Notes under the pieces: generated by a model
The model's input: only the letters and a program-made list of their open reading frames with translations
The model's database searches: none
Told to the model about the DNA's origin: nothing
DNA from: Dugong dugon
Taxonomy: Eukaryota > Chordata > Mammalia > Sirenia > Dugongidae
Direction of reading: 5' to 3'
DNA: 64,000 nucleotides
Assembly: GCA_030035585.1 (NCBI GenBank)
Contig: CM057469.1
Span: 19,462,501-19,526,500, forward strand
Position numbers and translations under genes: made by a program
Shown here: positions 35,463 through 47,763 of the stretch, one piece after another
Layout of the letters: each line of letters begins with the position of its first letter
How positions within the stretch are numbered: the stretch's first letter is position 1

Positions 35463-36911
35463 AAGCCACTTTGTCTTCTTGAGCTGCCCTTTGAAATCTT
35501 CTGTTCAGCTGTTTTACTTCATCATTTCTTCTGTTTGCTTTAGCTACTCAATATTTAAGAGCAAGTTTCAGAGTCTCTCCTGACACTCATTTTGGTCTTT
35601 TCTTTCTTTCCTGTCTTTTTAATGACATTTTGCTTCCTTCGTGTGTGATATCCTTGATGTCATCCCACAATTCGTCTGGTCTTTGGTCATTAGTGTTAAA
35701 TGCATCAAATCTATCCTTGAGGTGGTCTCTAAGTTCAGGTGGGATATACTCAAGGTCGTATTTTGGCTCTCGTGGGCTTGTTTTAATTTTCTTCAGCTTC
35801 AACTTGAACTTGCATATGAGCAATTGATGGTCTGTTCTACAGTCAGCCCCTGGTCTTGTTCTGACTGATGATACTGAGCTTTACCATTGTCTCTTTGCAC
35901 AGAATTAGCCGGTTTGATTCCTATGTATTCCATTCTGTGGGATCCACATGTGTAGTCACTGTTTATGTTGTTGAAAAAGGTATCTGCAATGAATAAATCA
36001 GTGGTCTTGCAAAATTCTATCATGCGATCTCCAGCATCATTTCTATCACCAAGGCCATATTTTCCAAGTATGCATCCTTCTTCTTCATTTCCAACATTTC
36101 TCATTCCCATCACCAGTAATTATCAGTGCATCTTGACTGCATGCTTCATCAAATTCAAACTGCAGAATTTGGTAAAAATCTTCAGTTTTCCAATCCTTGG
36201 TCTTAGTGGTTGGTGCATAAGTTTGAATAACAGTTGTATTAACTGGTCTTCCTTGTAGGTATATGGATATTATCCTATCACTGACAGTGTTGTACTTCAG
36301 GATAGATCTTAAAGTGTTCTTTGTGAGGATGAATGTGATGCAATTCTTCTTCAATTTGTCATTCCCAGCAGAGTAGACAATAGGATTATTTGATTCAAAA
36401 TGGCCAATACCAGTCCATTTCAGCTCACTAATGCCTAGGATATCGATCTTTATGTGTTCCATTTCATTTGTTCTGACTTCCAGTTTTCCTAGAGTCACAC
36501 TTCATACATTCCACGTTCCGATTGCTAATTGATATTTGTGGCTGTTCCTTCTCATTTTGAGTTGTGCCATATCAGCAAGCGAAGGTCCTGAAAGCTTTAC
36601 TCCAACCACGTAATTAAGGTTGACTCCACTTTGAGGAGGAAGCTCTTCACCAATTGTATTTTTAGTGCCTTCCAACCTGATGGGCTCATCTTCCAGCAAG
36701 AATGTTCTGCTGATATTTATAAGGTTTTCACTTGCCAATTTTTTCAGAGGTAGACCACCAGGTCCTTCTTCCTATTCTGTCCTAGTCTGGAATATTCACT
36801 GAAACCTGTTAACCATGTGTGGCCCTGTTGGTATTTGAAATACCAATGGCATAGCTTCCAGTATCACAGCAAAAAGCAAGCCACCACAGTGTGACAAACT
36901 GACCGACACGT
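35463..36911 (-). mobile_element. RTE LINE 5' half with decayed endonuclease
   Basis: Reversed RTE element, complete at its 5' end (36,911, GACAAACTGACCGACACG complement) and broken off in the linker after the endonuclease. Reading leftward: 5' UTR to about 36,740, then an APE-type endonuclease with IGTWNV near 36,510, ISELKW (acidic residue at 36,424-36,426), QTYAP-like motif, and GDGN (36,109) where the family has an Asn/Trp-containing pocket. The last acidic motif reads HRMEYI. The frame is broken at several points (near 36,500, 36,100 and 35,800), so it is inactive. The 3' boundary matches no tail, so it was truncated later or rearranged. Confidence 0.9.
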
Positions 36912-36912
36912 G

Positions 36913-38330
36913 ATAGAATAGAATACTATTGTCCTTATATGCTTGACTTATTTCACTTAGCATTATGCTCTCCAGGTCCGTCCATGTTATAAAATGTTTC
37001 ACAGACTCATCATTGTTTTTTTTTGCCTGTGTAGTAGTAGTAGTAGTAATGGAATATTACACAACCATAAAGAACAACAATGAGTCTGTGAGAAATATTT
37101 TAACATGTGTAGACCTGGAGGACATAATGCTAAGTGAAATAAGTCAAGCATATAAGGCAAATATTGTATGATCCCTTTTTTGTCAATAGAGAAGAATAGA
37201 TATATAGAGAGAGACCAAAGTTCACTAGTGGTTACCAGGGAGAGGAGGTGGGAGGGAAAGTATGCTTTAGATCCTTGAGACTTGTTATTTTTGGTGATGG
37301 GAAAAGTGGCACCAAATGTGGGTATAGTGAGCACAGCACAACTAAAGTAAAAATGAGTGAGCATATGTGGATGGATATAGCGTATTGGTATTTGAGTAGG
37401 TACAGGTGTGTACATCGGTGAGAACAGATGGAAATACCTATAGGTACGGGTAAATGCAAATATGTGGGTGCAGGTGCTTAAATTCATTGAAGACACAAAT
37501 ATGGACACTCCTCAGACATAACCAAACACCTTCCAAGATTGGTTTTCTGGGTTTGAAAACTTAGGACCATAGTCTCACACAACTCAGTCAGTTGACATAG
37601 CATAGTTCACAAAAATCATGATCTGCATCCTAGTGAAGTGAGTAGCATCTGAGGTCTTAAAAGCCTGCAACTGGCCATCTGAGACACAACTATGAGTCTC
37701 TACTCATCAAGAGCAAACCAGTAAGAAGGTAACCAAAAACTCAGAGAAGAAACAAGTCTACATGAGCCACAACCTCATCTACCCTGAAACCAGAAGAACT
37801 AGCTGGTGACCAGCTACTACCACTGACCATTCTGACTAGGGTCAAATAGATGGTCCCAGATAGAATGGGAGAAAAATGTGGAGCATAACTAAAATTCTTT
37901 AAAAAAAAAAAAAAATCCAGACAAACTGGAACAGTAAAGAACAGAGGAATCCCAAAAACTATTGTCCTGAGACACTCACTCTTTAAATCTGGAACAGAGC
38001 CACTACCCTGAGATCACTTTTTAGTGAAATAGAGTGGCACACAAATAAAGGAAATTACCTATAAGGTCGGTGCTCTGCATAAAAACCATCTGTATGAGAC
38101 CAAACTGTCAACAATTACTCAAAAGGAAAGATGAGAAGATAAGTGGACAGGGAAACTAGAATACTGAAAATGGAACAGACAGAATACAATTAAAGAGAAT
38201 GTTGATAGATTGTGATAAATGTAACTAATGTCAGTGAACAATTTGTGTGTAAATTATCAAATGGAAATCTCACATGCTGTGTAAACTTTCACCAAAAACT
38301 CAGTAAAATATTATAAAGAAAAACAGATCT
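36913..38330 (+). mobile_element. L1 3' UTR, older type, with inverted 5' piece
   Basis: From 37,050 the + strand reads as L1 3' sequence (GGAATATTACACAACCATAA, CTAAGTGAAATAAGTCAAGC, then GTAGCATCTGAGGTCTTAAA) to about 38,330. The first ~95 bp (36,923-37,016) are an inverted copy of 37,073-37,170. No coding capacity. Confidence 0.75.
36923..37170. repeat. Inverted repeat, ~95-bp arms
   Basis: Arms 36,923-37,016 and 37,073-37,170 are near-perfect reverse complements sharing CTAAGTGAAATAAGTCAAGC, around a ~56-bp loop containing (GTA)n at 37,031-37,048. Both arms derive from the same part of an L1 3' UTR. Confidence 0.9.
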
Positions 38331-38461
38331 AGGGCATCTTATTCTTGTGTTATAGATGAACTTAGAGAAAGAGTGAAAATTTTCTCAGTTGCTGTCTCTG
38401 TAATCACATTCCTTATTGCAGAAGCACTGGAGTGTTTTTTTTTTGTTTTTTTTTTACCCCC

Positions 38462-38678
38462 AAACCAGGCAAACCAAACCCTTTGCCGCCAACTTGGTTC
38501 AGCCTCATGTGGACCCCATGTGTTATAGAGTAGAACTGCTCCATAGAGTTTTCTTGGCTGCAATCTTTATGGAAGCAGATCCCCAGGCCTTTCTTCCAAG
38601 GTACTACTGGCTGGGTTCGAACCACCAACCTTTTGATTGGTAGATGAGCACAAACTGTTTGCACCACTCAGGGACCTT
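38462..38678 (-). mobile_element. AfroSINE, composite/long type
   Basis: Reversed copy from CCAAACCCTTTGCCGCC to TGCACCACTCAGGGACC, with the CAATCTTTATGGAAGC module. Confidence 0.92.
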
Positions 38679-38804
38679 GTTTTACTTCAAGCAGAAAGTA
38701 AAAAGATTACATCTAAAATATGGGCTTCAGTTCTTCAGCATCTTGCTAAACCCCTCATCAAGCAAAAGCCAATATCCTTTCACTCTTTTGGTAATTTAGA
38801 GTTG

Positions 38805-38808
38805 CCTG
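38805..38808. repeat. Provirus target duplication, left copy
   Basis: CCTG directly before the 5' LTR; the right copy is 48,756-48,759. Confidence 0.85.
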
Positions 38809-39368
38809 TGTGCAAGGGTTCCAAAACTGAGGTGCCTGGCATGCCTAGGGTGGCTGGCTCAGGTGTAGGCCCAACTCCATTTTGTAACTTCTGCTTCTGT
38901 ATTCCTGAGAATGTAACCTTGACTTCTTCATATGCATATGGCCTTGGGCCTCTGGCTGAGCGGAACTAGCAGACTGACTTCTTCCATTCATATGTATATG
39001 GCCTTGGGCCTCTGGATGGTGGAAACAGCTGGCCTTGGCCACCTATCAAACATCTTGTGACCACCCTGTAAAATCCCCCTTAGTTATGGATTTAAACTAA
39101 CCAATCCAAATAGTCAACATTCATGTTTCCAACCACTCACTGTAAAGCCCCTTGCTTTGAGTTGTCCTGCCTCTTGCTTACCTAATCTTGCAACTTCCAA
39201 TCATAGTGTTGTATTTTACCTCATAAAAATGTCTCTGTAAGTCTGCCATTTTGGAGCACTGGTTTCCGCTTTGTGGGATCCAACGTGTCCCCAGCTTGAG
39301 CTGCCTTTGCTTTCAATAAACCTCTTTACTTTCATATTAAACAGAGTACACATTGTCACTTGACAACA
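38809..39368 (+). mobile_element. Provirus 5' LTR
   Basis: Starts TGTGCAAGGG and ends ACAACA (560 bp). U3 holds two ~55-bp tandem units (about 38,923-38,977 and 38,978-39,031; shared CATATG...ATGGCCTTGGGCCTCTGG), CCAAT at 39,101-39,105, a TATA-like CATAAAAAT near 39,222, and the poly(A) signal AATAAA at 39,315-39,320. Its first ~135 bp differ from the 3' LTR at only about six positions. Confidence 0.93.
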
Positions 39369-39373
39369 TTTCT

Positions 39374-39397
39374 TGGTGTAGCTGGCAGGATTTGAAA
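39374..39397 (+). other. Primer binding site, tRNA-Ser-like
   Basis: TGGTGTAGCTGGCAGGATTT and four more bases, five bases after the LTR end. Compared with the 3' end of a mammalian tRNA-Ser (recalled, not searched) 19 of 24 positions match and four of the five differences are C/T. tRNA-Leu and tRNA-Pro fit worse. Confidence 0.65.
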
Positions 39398-39989
39398 GCA
39401 TCTTATCTTCAGCAAATCCTAAGAAATTGAAGACTGGGGCCCAGTGCCAGCTTGAGCCTATTGTGCTCATCTGTCTCCACAGACTCTCAGGTATTGCTTA
39501 AGGTAAACCTTCTCAAATAAATTATCCCCTGTAATGTGAAGATGGCTCTTTGAGAGATTCATTGTTAGCTTTCTGTTTTTACTTTCTTTTTCCGTTCATG
39601 ATCTGAACGTTTTGATGGGTCCATCATTGATGTAAGTTTGAAAAAGCTGACATGTAGTGGTGAACCTGGGATAAGACATTGTCTGATCATGGAAGAACTG
39701 AACTTATTTTTGGTTTCTCTAGGTTCACATTAGGCTTTTGTGTTCCCTTAAAGTTTGCATGCACAGGTTACTTGGTAAGATGTCATGTCTTGTCAAAAGA
39801 TCAAGCAGGCCCCCGTTCAGGGACTCTGGTGGCTTATATGGTTAAGTATTATGACCCTCGTACTGTTTTGTACATTAGTAAATGACATGCAGTTACTGTG
39901 AGAGATGTAGAGAATCAATGGCCATTGTGAGGCTCATTTGGCCTAGGCAAACTCATTTTTCTGTGCAGCAAATTAGAAAATAAAGGGTC

Positions 39990-40880
39990 TCCAGTAAAGC
40001 AAGTTCAACAGGACTCCTATTTTAATTGGTACCTAAAGGGCTCCAAAAGACACCAAGATAGTAAATTTGCATCATTCCAAGAAACAGTTTCTAACAGGCT
40101 AAACAAATTAAAGAGTTACAAAGCCAAAGCTCTACCACCTCTTTGGCTGACCTTTTAAATATGACCTCTGTCCCTTCCTCCTCTCTATCCAGTGGTTGCT
40201 TCCCTTTACCCATCTTTACTGCCCTATTCCTCTGAAAATATTTTATCTGAGTACCCTTACTGCCCTAAGGACTCTCTAGAAGAGAGTAAGGCAGTTTCTG
40301 AGATGGCCTTTAATATCAAGTACACTTGCAAGCCTCAAAACCCCCCAAAGTTACCTTTACCCTATGGTCAAAAGTGGAACTTCACACAGTAACAAAGGAA
40401 TTTCCTAACCCTCATGAAGATCCACAGAAATTTACCCATAAATTTAGAATTTTGGCTGAAAGTTATGAACCTGGTCCACCCAATTTGTATAATCTAATAC
40501 ATTTGTTATGGGGACCAGAAGATGACCAAAGATGGATGGAAGAAGTGAAAAGGAAAAACCCTGAAAAATCCTTAACAATTCAGGCTCATGTCCCCGGTAT
40601 TGAATTACTAAATCAGACCAAGGCTATTGTCACCAGCCTTACTGATACTGTCCCAAGGGTTTTTCCTTGGAAAATAGATTGAGCTAAATTTCAGGGCTAT
40701 AAACAAGAGAAAGATGAAAATGTTTACAATTACAGAGGCCATTAGACTAAGCTTTTTATGAAAACATTCTGGGTTAAACTTGGAAGAACCAGGAGCCAGT
40801 AAAGCTTTTAATTTCATTTTTTCCATGGGCTCCACCCTGATTTCACCAAACTGATCAAATGCCATAGGCTAAATTGGGAA
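39990..40880 (+). pseudogene. gag: ERV gag remnant
   Basis: Broken gag. The best segment (40,326-40,682) resembles the capsid of class I elements, with an N-P-x-E/H-D-P motif followed by conserved aromatic and WM residues; it ends at a stop at 40,681. The preceding frame (from about 40,190) has a proline-rich P-L-P run as in gag linkers. No Cys-His zinc knuckle was found downstream, so nucleocapsid is missing or unreadable. In a live virus Gag forms the particle; this copy cannot. Confidence 0.75.
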
Positions 40881-41089
40881 AATGTTCCCACATTGCAGCT
40901 AACTACTTCACCTTACAAATTGGGCCAACCTTTAAAACAAAAACCTAAAGAAATAGAACAAAGAAGTAAGACTAAACAAAACAAGTTAATGGCCTTGCAG
41001 TTACAACAGGTGCAATCTCCTAATTATAACAAATTCAAGGCCTATGCGGGGACCAAATCCCAGAACAATACCCCTACAATTTGACACCT

Positions 41090-41480
41090 CTCAGGCCAAG
41101 CCTGAATTAGGGTGCCCTGGGGACTACTTAGGGGCTTTTCTGATAATGGCTTTAGATTCTCAAGGGGAAACTATTACTCAGATTAATGGAGAACCTTGCA
41201 AATTTTTAATTGACACAGGTTCCAGCCTTTCAATTATTAATCCCACATGTTTGCAAAAGCATCCCCCCAGGAGTACAAAGACCTCTAAAGATGTGGGAGT
41301 TGCTAACCAAGAACAAATTTTAACCCATTCTTTACCTGTTTTCTATATATTTGGGTCCTATTGAAGACATGCATCAGTTCTTATTTTAGACAGTCATTAA
41401 TTTGCTTGAGAGAGACTTTTTATCTAAATGGAACTACCGTTTAAAGGTCACTGGGCAAGGAGAAATCTTGCTAAATTTGC
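41090..41480 (+). pseudogene. pro: ERV protease remnant
   Basis: Aspartic protease with the catalytic DTGS at 41,212-41,223, following an INGEPCKFLI strand, as in retropepsins. The frame stops at 41,362 soon after, so the C-terminal flap and G-R/D-x region are broken. Confidence 0.8.
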
Positions 41481-41559
41481 CTGACACCAAATTACATGAT
41501 GATTCTTGAGCAAGAGCAGCCCCAAATGAGGAAGAAGCTCTTTGTTGTTTACAGGCACT

Positions 41560-43260
41560 CCGTTGCCACTGGAGGAAGGTAAACGCTCAGCTCTTGTCTC
41601 CTCCTCCTCAGACTTTTTGTCCACAATTGATGAAACCTTATGGGCTACTACATCGACTGACATTGGCTGAGTGCTGTCAGCAGACTCAATTCAAATTCAG
41701 ATTGATGCCTCTGAACCTTTATCAAAAATCTCCCAATATCCTTTGAGATGGGAAGGTAAAGAGGGAATCTCTCCTATAATTCAAGGTTTCCTTGTGAAAG
41801 GTTTAATCATCCTATGTATTAGTAGTCCTTGTAACATCCCTGTTTTCCCAGTAAGAAACCAAATAATCGGGGTTGGAAATTTGTCCAAGATTTATGTGTT
41901 GTCAGTCTCATTGTGATCCCTAGATTTCCATTAGTTCCTAATTCCAATTTGTTTCTTTCCAATGTTCCCACTGACACCACTCACTTTATGGGGGTTGACC
42001 TTTGCAGTGCATTCTTTAGCATTCATCTACACCCAGATAGTCAATATTTGTTTGCATTTACTTGGGAGGACCAACAATATACTTGGACAGTGATGCCTCA
42101 GGGCTTCAATGAATCCCAAAACTATTTTTCACAATTTTTGCATGCTTATTTCCAGCCCTTACAGTTTACTATAGGGTCTACTTTTTTTATGACCTGTTGG
42201 TCTGTTCTAACTTCCCTTCTGACTGCTGACAGGAAAAAAGCCTCCTATTGCAACATTTGGCCATTGGTGGGCACAAAGTATCCAAAGAAAAATAACAAAT
42301 TGGTCCAACCTTCAGTTAAATATTTGGGCCACATCATTTCTGCAAAGGGAATTACTATAGACCACAAGAGAAAGGAAGCTATCCTAGCTGTCTTAGTCAT
42401 CTAGTGCTGCTGTAACAGAAATGCCACAAGCGGATGGCTTTAACAAAGAGAAATTTATCCTCTCACAGTCTAGTAGGCTACAAGTCCAAATTCAGGGCAT
42501 CAGCTCCAGGGGAAGGCTTTCTCTCTGTGTCGGCTCTGGAGGAAGGTCCTTCTCATCAATTTTCCTCTGGACTAGGAGCTTCTCCATGCAGAAACCCCAG
42601 GTCCAAAGGACGGGCTCTGCTCCCAGTGCTTCTTTCTTGGTGGTATGAGGTCCCCAACTCTCTGCTTGCTTCCCTTTCCTTTGATCTCTTGTAAGATAAA
42701 AGGTGGTGCAGGCCACACCCTAGGGAAACTCCCTTTACATAGGATCAGGGATGTGACCTGGGTAAGGGTGGTGTTACAATCCCACTATAATCCTCTTTGA
42801 CATAAAAATACAATCACAAAATGGGGGACAACCACACAATTCTGGGAATCATGGCCCAACAAAATTGATACACACGTTTCTAGGGGGATATAATTCAATC
42901 CATGACACTAGCCTACCCTATTCATAATACAAAAAAAACAGTTGAGGGTTTTCTTGGGCTCTGTGGATACTGCCAAGCCTGGATACCAAATTTTTCTTTA
43001 TTGGCTCAGCCATTATATAAACACTTAAAAATCTCTGAACTCGATCTTTTCCAATTGACAGATGATGGTAAGAAGGCCGTCCAACAACTGAAAGAATTTT
43101 TGATTAATACTCCTGCCTTAGGATTTCCTAATTATGGTCTAGACTTTTTACTGTTTGTACATAAAGTGTTCAACGATGCATTAGGACTCCTCACTCGAAA
43201 ACATGGAGGACAACAAAGACCCATTGGGTATTACAGTATTCAAACTAGATCCTGTAGCTA
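41560..43260 (+). pseudogene. pol: ERV reverse transcriptase remnant, interrupted by an LTR
   Basis: Fragments in several frames: PLRWEGKEGI-like fingers near 41,735, GVDLCSAFF (conserved D and F) near 41,990, FAFTWEDQQYTWTVMPQGF near 42,050 and YLGHIISAKGI near 42,325, which continue after the inserted LTR with GFLGLCGYCQAWIPNFS at 42,938. The active-site box at about 42,188 keeps only Y and one D, so it is non-functional. Stop codons at 41,916 and 42,404 and frameshifts add to the damage. Confidence 0.88.
42389..42907 (-). mobile_element. ERVL-MaLR-type solo LTR nested in pol
   Basis: Reversed LTR running from TGTCTTAGTCATCTAGTGC to CAATCCATGACA. Perfect 5-bp duplication CTAGC (42,384-42,388 and 42,908-42,912). 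Middle segment like the copy at 4927. It is younger than the provirus. Confidence 0.95.
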
Positions 43261-43299
43261 GGGGCTAACCCCCATGCCTCAGGGTAGTTGCCGCAGCTG

Positions 43300-44200
43300 C
43301 TAAACTGGTTGAAAGTATGGCAGACGTAGTTTCGGGAAATGTTTTTAGATGTCTGTGTTCCCCATGCAATGTCAACCATTTTAAATTCAACTTCGACCCA
43401 GCATTTATCAGCTAGTAGAATAATTTCCTATGAAGTTCTTTTAGCTGCTTCCAATATTCAGTTGGAGCTCTAGTGGCACAGAGGTTAAAGAGCTTGACTG
43501 CTAATCAAAAAGTCAGCAGTTTGAATTCACCAGTCATTCCTTGGAAACCCTATGGGACAGTTCTACTCTGTCCTATAGGGTCGCTATGAGTTGGAATTGA
43601 CTCGACGGCAACAGGTTTGGTTTTTTGGTCTAATACTCAGTTGCATACTGTAATCTCATTAAACCCAGCTACTTTATTACCCCCACTTAACAAAGAGGAT
43701 TACCCTACCCGTGACTGTTTGAATTTACAACATTTACAAGAGACTCCACTTCCAAATCCTGACTTGGTTTTAATGTTGATGGATCATATTTAAAAACTAA
43801 ACTTACTAGCTCTCATTACCAGGGGGGTTATGCTGTGACCGTATACACCAAAGACCTTGAAAGTGGCACCCTTCCTGAAGTCACCTCAGCTCAACAAGCT
43901 GAATTGATCGCACTCATGAGGGCTTGCAATTGGCTTCTGGACAGTTAGTAAATGTTTACACGGATGGAAGGTATGTATTCAGGGTGGTTCGTGATTTTAG
44001 TTTGTTATGGCAACAGACAGGGTTCTTAATCTCTTCTTCTGGGACCCAAATAAAAAATGGCTCCTTACAGCAGACCTCACAGAAGTTCTTTTGTTCCCCT
44101 CTGAGATCACTGTAATTAGAATCCAGACCCACGAAGCCAAAGGAGTTTCTCAAACAAAAGAAATTAAAGGGAATGACTCGCTGATAGAGTAGCTAAGCTG
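43300..44200 (+). pseudogene. pol: ERV RNase H region remnant, interrupted by a SINE
   Basis: Downstream of RT: fragments such as GYAVTVYT near 43,830, an ALMRACNWLLDS-like stretch near 43,912 and VNVYTDGRYVF at 43,950 with the conserved Y-T-D-x-R-Y of retroviral RNase H. Split by an AfroSINE at 43,465-43,631 and by frameshifts. Confidence 0.75.
43465..43631 (+). mobile_element. AfroSINE, short type, nested in pol, with TSD
   Basis: GGAGCTCTAGTGGCACAGAG start. Duplication AATATTCAGTTG (43,453-43,464) versus AATACTCAGTTG (43,632-43,643). Confidence 0.95.
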
Positions 44201-44829
44201 GCTGCTTCCTGGCCACCCCCTCATAATAATACACTAATTCATGATCGTGATGGCCATACTCATGATCATGATGTAAAGGAGGAAATAAGTGCTTGTAGAA
44301 CACTTATGACACCTATATTACAGAGCGTTGGAAAATGTCTACTCAGATTGGAGCCTCATAAAGTTTCAAAGTTACTTTTTAAACACCAACAGTTAACTCT
44401 AAAAAAGGAATTAGAGAATGGGAGCAGCCAGATGTCATCAAAACCCACCCACTGGATTGTGGACTGGGCTTAATAACAAACCTGTTTTACCTGCGTGCCT
44501 GCTTGTCCCTATGGTTTGGAGTTTTTTAGATGATAATATAGGGATTAAAGCAGATGGCCTAATACAGGCTTGGGAAAATTACTGGTGGGGAGAGTTTTCC
44601 ACCGCAGTGGACCATGTCTGTTCTTATAGTTTTGATTGTCCTTCTACTGTATTAGCCACCATAAAGTTTGTTCCTATGCAGTGGGGCACAGTTTTAGATG
44701 ATAAGCAATCTATTAATATGCTCATAGAGAATTTTTCTTTTCCCAAAGGAGTTGCTCCCAAGGATTTACTTGAGCATCAGAAATCAGCCCCATAAGAAGA
44801 AACAGAGAAATCAAAAAGATCAGGTTGCT

Positions 44830-45874
44830 CCCAGTGTTCCACTCCTGGAATATGAATAGGTCCCGACAAGAATTTAGCTCTCCCCAAATCCTTACAAATC
44901 CCCGTGCTAGAAGCATTGCATGCAAATGCCCATCTGGGAACAGAAAAAATGCGGAAATATTTTAAAAAGTATTGGTGGGGGCATTTTTATGAGGTTGCTG
45001 ATTATGTGTCATCCCATTGCCCTATTTGTGCCCCATCTAATTCAGGTAAATCCATAAAACTCTACCCATAAGGTACCTATGCTCGAATGGCAAATTGGTT
45101 GTATTCAGCTCTCATCATCAAATGGTTATAAATTTGTTTTAGTCATGATTTGTAGCTTTTCTCACTGGGTAGAAGCTTTTCTTGGCCATCAAGCTATTGT
45201 CACCTTTGTGACCAAGAAGCTTCTTGAAAATATCATCCCCACTTGGGGAGCCCCAGTGTCCTTTGTAGTGACCAGGGTATGCATTTTATTGGAAAAATAA
45301 GGAAATATGCAAAATTTTTCCTATCTTCCAGAGGCTTCACTTTCCTTATCATCCTCAATCCTCTGGCCTAGTTGAAAGAACTAATGGTATACTAAAAACT
45401 CAATTAGCCAAACTTTCAAAATCTTTACAATTACTTTGGACTAAAGTGTTACCTCTAGTTGTCTTTAATTTGGGAACTACTCCATTTGGATCCCACAATT
45501 TAACCCCTCATGAGATTATTACTGGGCAGCCTATGGTGCTCCTTTATTGGGTAACCTGCTCTGAATCAAATTTAACTCAATCTGACTTGCTCCAATGTTG
45601 CAAGTCTTTAATTCAGTATTCTAAGGAATACTCCTCACAAGTTAAAGAAGCTTTTGATAATCAGAAACAAGAAGTGTCCAAGCTACTCACTATCCAACTT
45701 GTAGACTATGTTTATTGGGAAAGACACCAATTAAAAGATTCTCTTGAACCTCGATGGAAAGGACTTTACCTTGTCCTTCTTACTAATCCTTGTGCCACTA
45801 AATTACAGGGAGTTAGGACTTGGATTCATGTCTCCCAACTGAAGAAGACTGCAGCTCCTGCCTGGACAATTTAA
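44830..45874 (+). pseudogene. pol: ERV integrase remnant
   Basis: Zinc-binding N-domain pattern H-x-H ... C-P-I-C at about 44,920-45,030. The core follows (45,079-45,300): W-Q-I then G at 45,097-45,099 where the first catalytic Asp is expected, then CSFSHWVEAF. An S-D-Q-G motif near 45,265 is in another frame. The C-terminal part (45,446-45,874) is open for 142 codons, including NLTPHEIITGQP and RWKGLYLVLLTNP, and ends with a WIHVSQLKK box typical of gammaretroviral integrases. Confidence 0.85.
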
Positions 45875-46029
45875 TCAACTGAGGGACTTAAGCTGAAATT
45901 CGAATGCCCTGGTGGCCAGAAGCACATGACTGTACCCAAAGCAAACAGTTTTCCCAAGATCACAGAATAAGACCTCTCACCCATTCTGTTGACTGCAAGC
46001 CCCTGAGGTCATTGAACTGTTTAATTCTT

Positions 46030-47763
46030 ACTGCTTTTGAGGTTGCTTTGTGTTGCCAATTTGGGTTTATTGGCTGGTAAGAATTTTCCATACAGACTAT
46101 CGATGTATTTGCTGTTTCATATTCATTACTATCCTTATGCTAGTTGCTGTTTCATACACTGTTGATATTATCTCATTTTCATACTATTCTTTTTTCATGC
46201 AAATAAGCAAAATACTTATTGTCAGTTTAACCTTTTATCTGCTGTTTTGTTACTCACCCCGTTATTTTACTAGAGTTGTTACTGGCCTGTGTTTTAAACA
46301 CCTGTTGATGCCCTAACCCTCATTTCTTTCCTCGTTGCTATTCTTTTGCTCACTGGATTACCCATAGGGTCACTCCCTGTTTTGAGACCTTATTCTCAAA
46401 TGATAGTGGATGAAAACACTTGTTTTATCATAACCACTATTTTTATTACCTTTCCATCATTATATTATTTTTGGTTTGTGTTTTTCCACTATAAAGCTCT
46501 TCTTAAATTTTCTGTTATTGTCTTTCACCACTCTAAATAACACTTGGTACAAAAATGCCTTTGTCAAGCTAGCTCAGTCAGTAGTTAGCGCAGGTAATCT
46601 GACTGATTGCTGGATTTGTCATCAAATTCTGAAAACTGAACATGATAACTCTGACCCACTGGCCTTGCCAGTACTTAATTATAGTTTTATACACGGCGGC
46701 ATGGTAAACACGAGTATTATTGCCAGAAGAACTATCCCTGTTATGCTATGGCATCCATCTAACTTTCCTACTTATCCCTCAGTACACTGTTCTTTTCTTT
46801 TTCTTTCTTTGGACAAATCCTGAATTTATTTACAGTAATGGACACTCTATTCCCTTTGTTGGCAATGGCCAATATTATACAGCCTTAGTAGATTTTTGTA
46901 ATTATGAGAATCCAGATGCCCCAATTTGCCCATTTAAAGGAAAATCCATTTGTAGCAGCTGTCTTACTGGAAAATGACTTAAAGAAGCCAACCAGGCTAT
47001 TCTTTCCCCCAATACTCAAACTGCAACAGGAACAATTTTTGTGCCCCTAGGATATGTATTTTTATGTGGGGGATCCACTTATTTAAAGGAAAACGATCAT
47101 ATTGACCCTAACACTTGTGCACTACCCTGCCTAGATGGATGGAGCATATGTGGCCAATGTACCTTAGGGACCCTTGAGGTTCCTCTAAACCTCCATTCCT
47201 ATGATGAACGCACACATTAAACTAATGATCTGAAACTTCTTACCAGAAACAAAAGAAAAGCTAGTAACAACCCTGTAATAGATAAACTCAGAGATAGATG
47301 GGCATTCCTCCAAGGCCTTTTTCCACTTGTTGGTAACCTTGAACTTAAAAAATCGATTCACAATTTATTCACCATGGTGTTGCAGATAACTAATAACCTT
47401 GCTGCTAGCAAAGAAGTTCAACAACAGTCCTTAAATTCCTTTAGTAGAGTAGTATTGCACAGGAGAATTGCCCTTGATTTCCTTTTAGCCCAATAAGGAG
47501 GTGTATGTGCAGTACTTAATACCTCCTGTTGCACTTGGATAAATATTTCAGGAGAAGTAGAATAAGACCTTAAGCAGGTACACCAAAAGGCATCCTCTAT
47601 GCCTAATTCACCTTCCCCTGACATCTTTAGCTGGTTACCTAAAGGTGCTGGATCATGGATTCAATCCATATTATTTACTGGTCTGCTAATACTTCTTGCT
47701 GTAATAATTGTTATTGGACTAAACAAATGTTGTATGAAATGTACGACTAATGCTATTACTTAG
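46030..47763 (+). pseudogene. env: ERV envelope gene remnant
   Basis: Decayed class I envelope. Surface part: the CWIC motif (46,608-46,619) that marks gammaretroviral-type SU proteins. Transmembrane part: a heptad-rich stretch near 47,340-47,460, a region with the C-x6-CC arrangement near 47,510-47,540, and a hydrophobic membrane anchor at about 47,660-47,725 followed by a Cys-rich short tail ending at TAG 47,761-47,763. A stop codon (47,494-47,496) lies just before the C-x6-CC region and further frameshifts break the surface part, so no product is expected. Confidence 0.82.

Noticed and set aside
35587..36738. Minus-strand frames as a host nuclease gene
   Set aside because: Endonuclease part of an RTE LINE, with the 5' UTR of the element adjoining it.
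40190..47763. Multiple open frames of 60-163 codons as possible host genes
   Set aside because: They are fragments of the provirus gag, pro, pol and env, broken by stops and frameshifts.
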